Assembly: GCF_003672135.1 (NCBI RefSeq)
Contig: NC_039512.1
Location: 13,904,874-13,968,873 of the forward strand
From: Ooceraea biroi
Lineage: Eukaryota; Arthropoda; Insecta; Hymenoptera; Formicidae
DNA: 64,000 bases
Direction: 5' to 3'
A model generated the notes under the pieces. It did not search any database. It was not told the origin of the DNA and saw nothing but the letters and a program-made list of their open reading frames with translations. The stretch's first letter is position 1, and every line of letters begins with the position of its first letter. A program made the translations under genes and the position numbers. Below, piece by piece: positions 43,386 through 50,894 of the stretch.

Positions 43386-43925
43386 ACCCTGAAAAAATAG
43401 AAAACCTGGTGGATGTCACCGACGCTATTCACGCGGCAGCGACGATGACGGCGCACACCGCAGCTGTCTGGCCGCGAGAACGCGCGAGACGCAGGCGGGC
43501 CTCAACCGTCTCGGCGGAGAGGTGGACGAGGCCTATATTTCAGAAAGTGAGCAGATCATGTAAGTACAAACAAACATACATACATAAAACCAATGACCCG
43601 ACCTATATTGCGAACGGTGTAACTAAGTGTACATGAACTTCCAGGCGCACCCTACGAACGTGTCTGCAGAATATCGACGAGGTTTTGCAGCACAGAGTGT
43701 ATGTATTTGAGGCGATGCAGGTGACCATCAACAGAGGGGTCGGAATACAGTACATGCGCGCGACCACACCGCCACGTGAGTAAGTAATGCTACCTCATAC
43801 GTTTCTGTGGCGTCTACACACGCTACACCGATACTGGTATTAACATATGTGTACTCGCTTTTGTAGGAGAATGCCCGCAGAGCAGCAAGAGGAGTAGGAA
43901 GAGGAGCAACGTACACACACGCGCG

Positions 43926-43958
<33 letters not shown>

Positions 43959-43975
43959 TGTATATATATAAATGT
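43386..43975 (+). CDS. candidate three-exon small Polinton gene
   Basis: Exon 1 ends GAGCAGATCAT|GTAAGT at 43559. Exon 2 is 43645-43775 (after ACTTCCAG, ends CCGCCAC|GTGAGT). Exon 3 starts at 43867 after TTTGTAG. Phases match across both introns. Exon 2 reads RTCLQNIDEVLQHRVYVFEA and VTINRGVGIQYM with no stop; exon 3 gives a basic SSKRSRKRS tail that could act in nuclear import, then runs into a (GC/CA)n microsatellite. Exon 1 seems to change frame inside (NLVDVTDAIHAAATM, later LNRLGGEVDEAYISESEQI), so this copy may be broken. The helix-rich composition suggests a coiled coil. No family is recognised. Confidence 0.45.
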
Positions 43976-44059
43976 ATAGGGTATAAGTATATAGTAGTAA
44001 TGTGTTATAAGCTATAAACATATATATTTTATTATTGTAAAACATTAGTGTATAATAAC

Positions 44060-44090
<31 letters not shown>
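43909..44090. repeat. (GC)n(CA)n and (TA)n microsatellites
   Basis: (GC)(CA) dinucleotides at 43909-43958 and (TA)n at about 44058-44086. Confidence 0.9.
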
Positions 44091-44115
44091 GTGTATAGAA
44101 ACAACCACTACTTCA

Positions 44116-44652
44116 TTATTTCAAATCCCGCGATGGTCCACCCACCCACCACGCATGCAGCGTCAGCACGTTCTCCAACGCGCAGACCCCGCTGTGCGCG
44201 CTGCAGCGGTACGTTCCGCGATCGGGGCCCACCAACTCGCTCAGACGCGCGATGTCCTCGAAGTCGTCGTCGATGGACCTGACGGTGATGCGGCGTTCGC
44301 TCACGAGATCGCCGAAGATACCCTCCAGCCACCGCCTTTTCTCCGCGTCCTTTACGTAGACGAGCCTGTCGTCTCCTCCTCCTCCCACGACGGATACCGC
44401 TCTATGGATAAGAGCGCCGGCGTGTCCGTAGGGCACGTTACCGTCCGTCCAGCGGAGTCTATGGTGGTTGCCCGATAACCAGACGGCCTGAGACCTCTCG
44501 TCCCTCGTCAGGCGACTCCATGCCACAGGTGGGCGGAAGACATGGTGCGTCAGCACTCGGTCCCACGTACGCAGTACTGCAACCTCCTTCACCGCGAAGC
44601 CGCCCTGGACGATGAAGCCCTGCAGGTCGACGAATATCGGCTCGGCAGCCAT
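44116..44652 (-). CDS. conserved Polinton-associated protein (DLQGF)
   Basis: 178 residues, open. It reads IFVDLQGFIV, VKEVAVLR, HHVFRPPVAW, WLSGNHHRLRWTDGNVPY, VYVKDAEKRRWL and a final HSGVCALENVL. The pattern D-x-Q-G-F near the start, VYVKxxEKRxWL in the middle and Cx(n)H..CAL.NV at the end recurs in insect proteins near Polinton capsid genes. The strand-Asp-Gly layout is reminiscent of RNase H-like nucleases, but this is inference. Its ATG lies 8 bases after the capsid gene, as in a polycistronic block. Confidence 0.65.
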   Translation of the reverse strand: MAAEPIFVDLQGFIVQGGFAVKEVAVLRTWDRVLTHHVFRPPVAWSRLTRDERSQAVWLSGNHHRLRWTDGNVPYGHAGALIHRAVSVVGGGGDDRLVYVKDAEKRRWLEGIFGDLVSERRITVRSIDDDFEDIARLSELVGPDRGTYRCSAHSGVCALENVLTLHAWWVGGPSRDLK

Positions 44653-44660
44653 GGGCGCGA

Positions 44661-45962
44661 TCAGACGACGCGACGTACCAGGCTCGTCAGCGGGTTGTAC
44701 TCGACTACGCGATCGTGGAGTATCAGATAGTACGCAGTGGTCTCGGGCGGGACGTTACGCCTGCAATCAAACTCTATTCGGACGTCGACGGTGGCGCTCT
44801 TCACGGTCTCGTTCTGCCTCGAACAGTCCAGCACCACGAGCGGTCCACAGTGCAGGAACTTGTTCATCGTGAGCACCGCTCCATCGTCGTCCCGATCGAG
44901 CGCGTAGTACGCTCTGCGGAATCTGGTATACGTGTCGTACAGTATCGCGTAGCGATTCTTCGCAAAGTCCAGATGCATGTCGTCATAGGAATAGAACGTC
45001 GAATTGAGAAACAGCTTCACGTTGGAGAGGTCGCAGGCGTCGAACAGTGACGCGTCCTTCGTCGCGGCGTTCCTTCGACCGGTCTGCAGCGCGAAGATGA
45101 CGTAGCGCGGTTTCTCCAGCTGCGTGGCCGTTTTAACGGCCCAGGAGTGCGCGGTCGTGCTCTGCAGAAGGGGGAACTCGTACAGATCCCACGAGTGGAA
45201 CACCATACTGAGAAATCGTCCGCTCTCCAGGGTGCGCAGCAACCGTAGTTTGTTGATCTCGTTCAGGTAGACGTGCGGCATGCGCCACTGCACCTTATGC
45301 AGGTCTATCCGCGCCCCGTGTCGGTCGCCCGACAGCACGACGCAATTGTTGTCGTTGCGCGCACGAATCAGAACGAGCTCGTGCTGCGCGTTGATCACCA
45401 CGCGTTTGTAGTCCTCGCAGAATCCCAACAGCATCCCGAGAGGGACGCAGAGGTTGAAATCACCCGGCCCGAACGTGCCCGTCAGACTCCATCCAGCGCT
45501 CAGTAGGATATTACTGCGCGCGTGGGTCAGGGAAACGTAGTTCTTGAGCGTGCTCGTCACGCCGACGTTTCGGCTCCTGTCTATCTCCACGCCGTTGAGC
45601 TCGTAACGAAGCTCGTCGAACAGGAAGGCCGCGCAGTTGTTCACCAGGTGTGTCTGGGGTTCACCAGGTTCAACGGGCGCCGCTTGAGCATCCCCCGCAG
45701 CTGCTGCTGCCCCATCGACCGAGAACGTACCCTCGATGTAGAGATAGCTCTCACAGGGCAACGTGTACAGATCCTGCTGGTGTATGGGAATCCGTTTCTC
45801 ATCGCTGTGCCCGAACGTGGTGTTGGCGTACGGGTTGTACGTGTGGGTCTCGAGCCCGACGATGTGCTCGTCGAAGACCGGCTCATCGCCGATGTCGAGT
45901 ACGTCGACCATCGTAGCCGTTCCGCAGGACGGTGTATCCCAACGAACGAAGGAAGACCGCAT
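44661..45962 (-). CDS. mcp: Polinton major capsid protein (double jelly-roll)
   Basis: 433 residues, uninterrupted from ATG 45962 (an internal ATG at 45911, MVDVLDIG, is an alternative start). The block HQQDLYTLPCESYLYIEG near residue 60, the Ala-rich loop after it, LVNNCAAFLFDELRYELNGVEID, and later FHSWDLYEFP and YEFP-like elements match the hexon-type capsid of insect Polintons. This protein is predicted to form the pseudo-hexameric shell of an icosahedral particle. It lies third in the minus-strand cluster, downstream of the penton-like gene. Its open state contrasts with the dead polymerase. Confidence 0.8.
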   Translation of the reverse strand: MRSSFVRWDTPSCGTATMVDVLDIGDEPVFDEHIVGLETHTYNPYANTTFGHSDEKRIPIHQQDLYTLPCESYLYIEGTFSVDGAAAAAGDAQAAPVEPGEPQTHLVNNCAAFLFDELRYELNGVEIDRSRNVGVTSTLKNYVSLTHARSNILLSAGWSLTGTFGPGDFNLCVPLGMLLGFCEDYKRVVINAQHELVLIRARNDNNCVVLSGDRHGARIDLHKVQWRMPHVYLNEINKLRLLRTLESGRFLSMVFHSWDLYEFPLLQSTTAHSWAVKTATQLEKPRYVIFALQTGRRNAATKDASLFDACDLSNVKLFLNSTFYSYDDMHLDFAKNRYAILYDTYTRFRRAYYALDRDDDGAVLTMNKFLHCGPLVVLDCSRQNETVKSATVDVRIEFDCRRNVPPETTAYYLILHDRVVEYNPLTSLVRRVV

Positions 45963-46086
45963 TCTCCGTGTTTAGCGTCGTACCGTAACCGCTCCCGCGC
46001 ACTTCCCCCTCCTCCTCGGAGCGCTCCCGCGTCTGAGTAGTAGTACCTCTTCTTCCTCGTCCTCCACCACCCCGCAGTACGAGCAT
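45963..46086 (-). other. short basic ORF between penton and capsid genes
   Basis: A 67-residue frame (46086-45883) overlaps the capsid start: MLVLRGGGGRGRRG, acidic centre, then SLGYTVLRNGY and a basic end. It could be a small basic virion peptide or chance. Confidence 0.2.
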
Positions 46087-46097
46087 TCCCTACGGCT

Positions 46098-46875
46098 CTA
46101 CGCAGTGCGTCGTCGTTGCACGTGCAGACGCACCGTTATCTCCTCGCCGCGAAAGTCGATCGGCCGACCGTTCTGATCCACGACGCGCACCGTGATGTCG
46201 GTGACGCTCCGTGCGATGACCGGGAGGTAAATGATCTGCCCGGGCCTCTCTGACAGTTTATATCCCGGTGGTACGTTGGGCGCGAACTCGTGTATCGTGT
46301 GCACGGGCCTGTTGTTGCTGTACGCCCCCGCCGTGACGTTGCACTTCCACACGGATAACGTTCACGCCCATGATGTTCACCGGTTCGTCGGACGCGTACC
46401 ACCTGTTGGGCCGTAGTACGCGCGGCGAGAACCCCAGGAGTGGCCTGATGGTGCCGGGCTTGGCGAAATTCACCCTATAGGCGCACTTCATCTCGCTGCG
46501 CATGGTGTTGACGTTGGCGTGTAGAGCGAGCGCGTCCTCCCCCGTGCTCTCCTCACCGTCGTACATGTCGTATGTTCCGACGGAGTTGTCGTCGGCGTCG
46601 GCGTCGTCACCCACGGTGTCACGTCGACGGAGCACGGCGTTCCTCAAGAACCGGCTTCTGGCACGGAGCTCGTAGGATCCCTCGGGAATCGTTATCAATG
46701 CGTCCCTCTCGCCGAAGTAGAATCGATTGTTGGTCGCGTCGACGTTAGGTATCGAGTTATACGTCTCGAAATCCGCAAGACCGAGCTCGTAGGAATCGTC
46801 GCTCAGATCGATGGGCGGGATGTAACACACCGTGAGAACGCTGCTTCTACTGGTCAGCGTGAGCGTCAGCGACAT
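46098..46875 (-). pseudogene. Polinton minor capsid (penton-like) protein, frameshifted
   Basis: It starts at ATG 46875 (MSLTLTLTSRSS), 16 bases after the protease gene. The motifs YIPPIDLSDDSYELGLADFETY and ITIPEGSYEL near the start are shared by Polinton penton proteins (single jelly-roll, predicted at capsid vertices). The last third (AGAYSNNRPVHTIHEF, PPGYKLSERPG, VVDQNGRPIDFRGEEITVRLHV) is in another frame because of a single extra base near 46344. Apart from that one indel the gene is full length (about 255 residues). Confidence 0.78.
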
Positions 46876-46891
46876 GATGGATCGCCGCCCC

Positions 46892-47950
46892 CTACCACTC
46901 GATGTCGCTGAGAAAACGCAGACACAACTGCCCGCAGATCTGCTCGTTGTACGTCTGATATCGGTGGTGATTGTACGCGATCGACGCGGCGCCACCCAGA
47001 TAGCGCTCGAGTGCGCGCGGTGGGCGCAGGTTGCCGAAACCGTCAAAGTAGACGACCTTCTCGCCCCTCTTAGCGTACGCGACCCAATGGGTCCCCGGAC
47101 CCGCGGAGGCGTCGAGGTTCACGATGCCGCACTCGTTGCAACGCGCACGCGCAGGTAACGCGTCGCGCATAAACACCCCTCTGAAGAACGGTACGCGAAG
47201 ACGCGCGACCGCCGCTGCTAGCTGCGCGCCCGTCGTCGCACCGGGTGGCAATCCTAGTGCTGACGGGGACGTTTTTTTTTTCGTCTTCGTACTACATGGG
47301 CGGCAGGACGTACCGCGACCACGCGCGTGCGGCGCGAGATAAAGACCACGCCCTTCCATCGCACGATTGTGACGTTGCAGCTCCTCCAACTGACGACGCT
47401 CAGCCCTGCTGTCGTTCACCGCCTTCGCGACGCCGGCCGCACCACCGATCAGCGACCCGAGCACGCCCAGGACCGGCAGGAGCGGCAGGAAGCTGCCGTG
47501 TTTCGGTATCGGGAGCGTCCTCGCCGGTCTCTTGGCCGTAGTGGTTGCCCTCTTCCTCCTGCCCGTCGTCCTCTTTATACCAGGCGCCGATTGCCTCTTA
47601 CTCCTCAGACCCATTCCGAGTTTCGTCTTCGCCTTCATGGCCGCCCATACGGCCGCCGCGGCGGCCCTCTCACCCAGGCTCGAGTCGCTCGCCGAGATGC
47701 GCTCGCGCGCTCTGTCCGCGAGCACCCGGTCGGCCGCGTGCCGTTCGACCAACTCCCGGCTCCGCGAGTAGGCGATGTCGTGCTCGCGACAGGCGGTGTC
47801 CAACGGGTTCACGCCGCGATCGCCTCGCGCGAGTCGTTTCGCGAGTCTCGTACCGGGCCCGCAGAACTGGTAGCCGGGAATGTGCAGCTCGAACGGTAGC
47901 GCGTCTATGGCGCGATTGAGCAGACCCGCGCGGTGAGCGGTTAGACGCAT
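46892..47950 (-). CDS. PLA2 domain fused to adenovirus-type cysteine protease
   Basis: 352 residues, open, with the start set at ATG 47950. Residues about 20-70 hold a phospholipase A2 core: GYQFCGPGTRL (Ca-binding loop) and DTACREHDIAYS (catalytic His-Asp), as in parvovirus-type PLA2. Next come basic segments and a hydrophobic stretch, FLPLLPVLGVLGSLIGGAAG. A C-terminal adenain-like (C5) protease domain has GTHWVAY (catalytic His), VVYFDGFG (acid) and ICGQLCLRFL (Gln and nucleophile Cys). Known roles of such domains are membrane breach at entry and maturation cleavage of virion proteins. First gene of the minus-strand cluster, divergent from the ATPase. Confidence 0.78.
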   Translation of the reverse strand: MRLTAHRAGLLNRAIDALPFELHIPGYQFCGPGTRLAKRLARGDRGVNPLDTACREHDIAYSRSRELVERHAADRVLADRARERISASDSSLGERAAAAAVWAAMKAKTKLGMGLRSKRQSAPGIKRTTGRRKRATTTAKRPARTLPIPKHGSFLPLLPVLGVLGSLIGGAAGVAKAVNDSRAERRQLEELQRHNRAMEGRGLYLAPHARGRGTSCRPCSTKTKKKTSPSALGLPPGATTGAQLAAAVARLRVPFFRGVFMRDALPARARCNECGIVNLDASAGPGTHWVAYAKRGEKVVYFDGFGNLRPPRALERYLGGAASIAYNHHRYQTYNEQICGQLCLRFLSDIEW

Positions 47951-48039
47951 TCGTCGCACGTCAAAGTAACCGTAGACGCGCGCAGCAGCAGCAGCAGCCT
48001 CGAGGTCGCGACTGATCGAACAAGTGGGTTCGTTCCGCG

Positions 48040-48047
48040 TATAAATA
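48040..48047 (+). promoter_or_regulatory. TATA box of the ATPase gene
   Basis: TATAAATA 38 bases before the ATG at 48085, in a 134-bp divergent intergenic region that also serves the minus-strand capsid cluster. Confidence 0.55.
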
Positions 48048-48084
48048 GCGGGGGGTGCCTCGACGACGAGCGAGTTCGCGCGAT

Positions 48085-48777
48085 ATGCGCTACGTCAGGC
48101 AGCCCGTGCGGATACGAGTGTCGAACGTGGACGACAGGATCGGGAGTGGAGAGACGAGAGCGAGCAGGCACGGGTCTCTGCTACCGAATACCATACGTGC
48201 CCTGGTCTGCGGCCCGTCGGGATGTGGCAAGACGAACGTAGTGATCGGCCTGCTCGAGAGCCCGCACGGCGTGCGCTTCGAGAACGTGTACGTGTACTCG
48301 AAGTCGTTGCAACAGCCGAAGTACCGCTATCTGGAGCGCCTACTCGGGTCGATGGACGGGATCGGTTATCACGCGTTTCACGACAGCGGTGACGTCGTAC
48401 CGCTGCACGAGGCCCCGCCACACTCGATATTCGTGGTCGACGACGTCGCGTGCGACAGGCAGGACGCCATGAGGGAGCACTTCTCGATGGGACGGCACTC
48501 GCTCGTCGACTGCTTCTATCTGTGTCAGACGTACGCTCGGATACCGAACCACCTGCTGCGCGATAACGCGAATCTGCTAATCCTCTTTCGACAGGACGGC
48601 ACGAATCTGCGGCACGTGTACAATGATCACGTGAACACCGACATGACCTTCGAGGAATTCGCCACGCTGTGTCGCGACTGTTGGCGCCTACGGCACGGAT
48701 TTCTCGTGATAGACAAGGACAGCATGCTTCGGAACGGTCGGTACAGGCGCAGATTCAACGAGTTCGCCGTGCCGTAG
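48085..48777 (+). CDS. DNA packaging ATPase, FtsK/HerA (A32-like)
   Basis: 230 residues from ATG 48085, open. Walker A ALVCGPSGCGKTN lies near residue 48 and Walker B HSIFVVDDVA near 128; a later arginine-rich FLVIDKDSMLRNGRYRRRF closes the protein. Family members pump genome DNA into preformed icosahedral capsids. The size is typical for Polintons. It starts the plus-strand cluster and ends 35 bases before the next gene. An upstream in-frame extension to 48055 lacks an ATG. Confidence 0.85.
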   Translation: MRYVRQPVRIRVSNVDDRIGSGETRASRHGSLLPNTIRALVCGPSGCGKTNVVIGLLESPHGVRFENVYVYSKSLQQPKYRYLERLLGSMDGIGYHAFHDSGDVVPLHEAPPHSIFVVDDVACDRQDAMREHFSMGRHSLVDCFYLCQTYARIPNHLLRDNANLLILFRQDGTNLRHVYNDHVNTDMTFEEFATLCRDCWRLRHGFLVIDKDSMLRNGRYRRRFNEFAVP

Positions 48778-48812
48778 GCGGGGGAGCCGGGGAGCGGGCA
48801 GTCGTCGCGGGC

Positions 48813-49934
48813 ATGTCGAGTGGTGCAGCCACGCGCACGTTGCAGGAGCGCGAGGCGATCGCGGAGAAGATCGCCCGCACGCGCGAGTCCATCCGCAGGA
48901 AGCACCGGAGTCTGAGGACTGACAGAATGGACGACGAGCGGGCCCTGGAGACCCACTTCAAGCCCATCGTCGAGCCGTTGAAACGACTGGTCGAGCACAC
49001 CGTCGGCGACAACGACGACGGATCCTACACCGGCGCCGACGCTGACGACGACGACGTATATCGCGTGAAGAGGAAGTGCGAGTACGAGGACGCTGACGCC
49101 TCGTCATCCGCGATAGTGACATCGCAGAAGTGGCGGATGGTTACGCTGCAGAGGCTAAAGATAGGTCGGCAGAGACTGAACGCCACGTCAACATCGTTGA
49201 TAAGCGCGACGCTCAAGTCCGACGCGGCGGCGCCGCTGAGCCCGCTGGAGCGATCCGTTGCCGAGGTCATGCGAACGGACGATAGCAGGGACGCGCTGTT
49301 CGCCACGCTGGGGCCGTTGGGTCGGAAGTACGTGGACGCTCTGTTCACGAACAGTGGTCGCGGATCAGCCAGCAAGACGAGCACCATCGACACCGTGTAC
49401 GGGGTGTACATCGGTGAGACCGGCACGATGCTCGGCGACAAGTGCTTCGACGTCGGCTCGGACGACACCATATTCGTAGACGGTACGCGGTACGAGAGTA
49501 CGCCCGGTCTGTACGAGCTGATCTTCATGCGCATGCCCGACGAGCGCGTGTACACCGTACAGGACATGATGATGTACCGCCGGATTCTGTCGGCGACGAA
49601 CGCGCACAGGTAGCGGTATCAGGCGCACAGACCGATAAAGAGTAACAAGGGCTTCAAGTACAAGCAGATTATTGCACCGTTGATGTGCATTGACTCGGCC
49701 GCGGGTCACGGCGGAGCCGATGTGGAACCGCAGCCACCACCGCCATCGCAGTCGCTTCCAACCATGAGGGTAACCGACAACGCGATCGACTACGTGCACT
49801 GGGACGATCCGAACGAGCTGGTTGATCGCCTCAGGCTGATCGAAGCGTCTCGCGACGCGGGCAACAACTCACACGACGCCGAGTTCCTGTCTATAATCGA
49901 GGAGCTCCAAGAGGCGGGTATCATTACGATCTGA
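48813..49934 (+). pseudogene. conserved Polinton protein with internal amber stop
   Basis: From ATG 48813 the frame reads REAIAEKIARTRESIRRKH, HFKPIVEPLKRLVE, an acidic low-complexity stretch, GPLGRKYVDALF, DTVYGVYIGETGTMLGDK and TPGLYELIFMRMPD. A TAG at 49611-49613 interrupts it right after SATNAHR. The same frame continues (SNKGFKYKQIIAPL, DNAIDYVHWDDPNELVDRL, SIIEELQEAGI) to 49934. The full product would be about 373 residues and matches a conserved protein of insect Polintons of unknown function. Only one stop breaks it, so the loss is recent or the stop is read through. Confidence 0.7.
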
Positions 49935-49955
49935 AGCACCGTCCACGACGCATCG

Positions 49956-50452
49956 ATGCCCGTGAACAAGTTCGGCGCTACCCTCGCGCGGAGCGGCGAC
50001 CACGAGACGGGGTTTCGGACATGCGACGTTCGCGGTTACGTACGCGACAACGCTCTCTGCTGGGTCCCGAACGGCGACGAATACGGCACGTGGCCATACC
50101 GCGGGAGGAGTACGATGCGGTAAACCAATACCACATGGACTAGCGGATCGGGTCGTTATCCGAGGCCCAGCGGAGGGACTATTGCGAGCTGCGGGAAGCG
50201 GTCGACGCGCTACGAGCGCACGTCGACGGTACGAACGGCGGGGTGGCTGAGTTGCGCAGGGTCGTTGAGGACACGGGGCTGCGGATCAACGCTCAGGAGG
50301 AGCGAATTACCTCGTCGCTGTCGCGGCTCCAGTCCGACACGACCTCCCTCACGACGCAATTGCAGGCGCACGACGGGAGGATAAAGTACCTCACGGAAAA
50401 CGTGGCGAAGGCGCGGACACTAGATCCAACACGAACCGATTGGATAAGGTGA
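49956..50452 (+). pseudogene. fibre-like coiled-coil protein, broken
   Basis: ATG 49956 gives MPVNKFGATL, a start shared with fibre-like Polinton proteins. A frameshift near 50090 and a TAG near 50140 follow. The later frame is a clear coiled coil with heptad spacing (ELREAVDALRAHVDG, LRRVVEDTGLRINAQEERITS, LQSDTTSLTTQLQAHDGRIKY) to the stop at 50450-50452. A trimeric attachment fibre is the likely role by analogy. Not functional in this copy. Confidence 0.5.
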
Positions 50453-50589
50453 CGAGGACCGCACAGTCGTGTGAGGAATGGGCGAACGATCTCGAGGCAA
50501 CGGTGTCGAGGCTGCGCAGCGACCTGGTCGGACTCTCGAGAACCGACGGATCAGCGCTGACATACGTGAGCATTGACAGGCCGCCCGTA

Positions 50590-50865
50590 ACGGGAGAGTG
50601 AAGTGAACGGACGAACGCACCGACCGATCAACGGGCCGATCAACGGATCGCGTTCGACGGACGAACGGGGCGATCAAAGGACCGATCAACGGGTCGTTCA
50701 ACGGACCGATCAACGGACGAACGGCCCGCCCGACCGACCGATCAACTGACCGTTCGACGGACGAACGGACCGATTAACGGACGAACGGCCCGCCCGACCG
50801 ACCGACCGACCGACGAACGAACGAACGGGTCGATCAACGAACCGATCGTAACGGTAGATCGAATC
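50590..50865. repeat. CGATCAACGGAC / GACGAACGG simple-repeat tract
   Basis: Short interspersed copies of CCGATCAACGG, GGACGAACGG and GCCCGCCCGACCGACCGA. It lies exactly where the polymerase gene of copy B is truncated and downstream of the fibre-like gene. Confidence 0.85.
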
Positions 50866-50894
50866 CGTACTGAGGAGACCCGTATATCGACGAG

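Noticed and set aside
44715..45506. Plus-strand ORFs opposite the capsid gene
   Set aside because: Shadows of the capsid codons on the other strand, with no independent signature.
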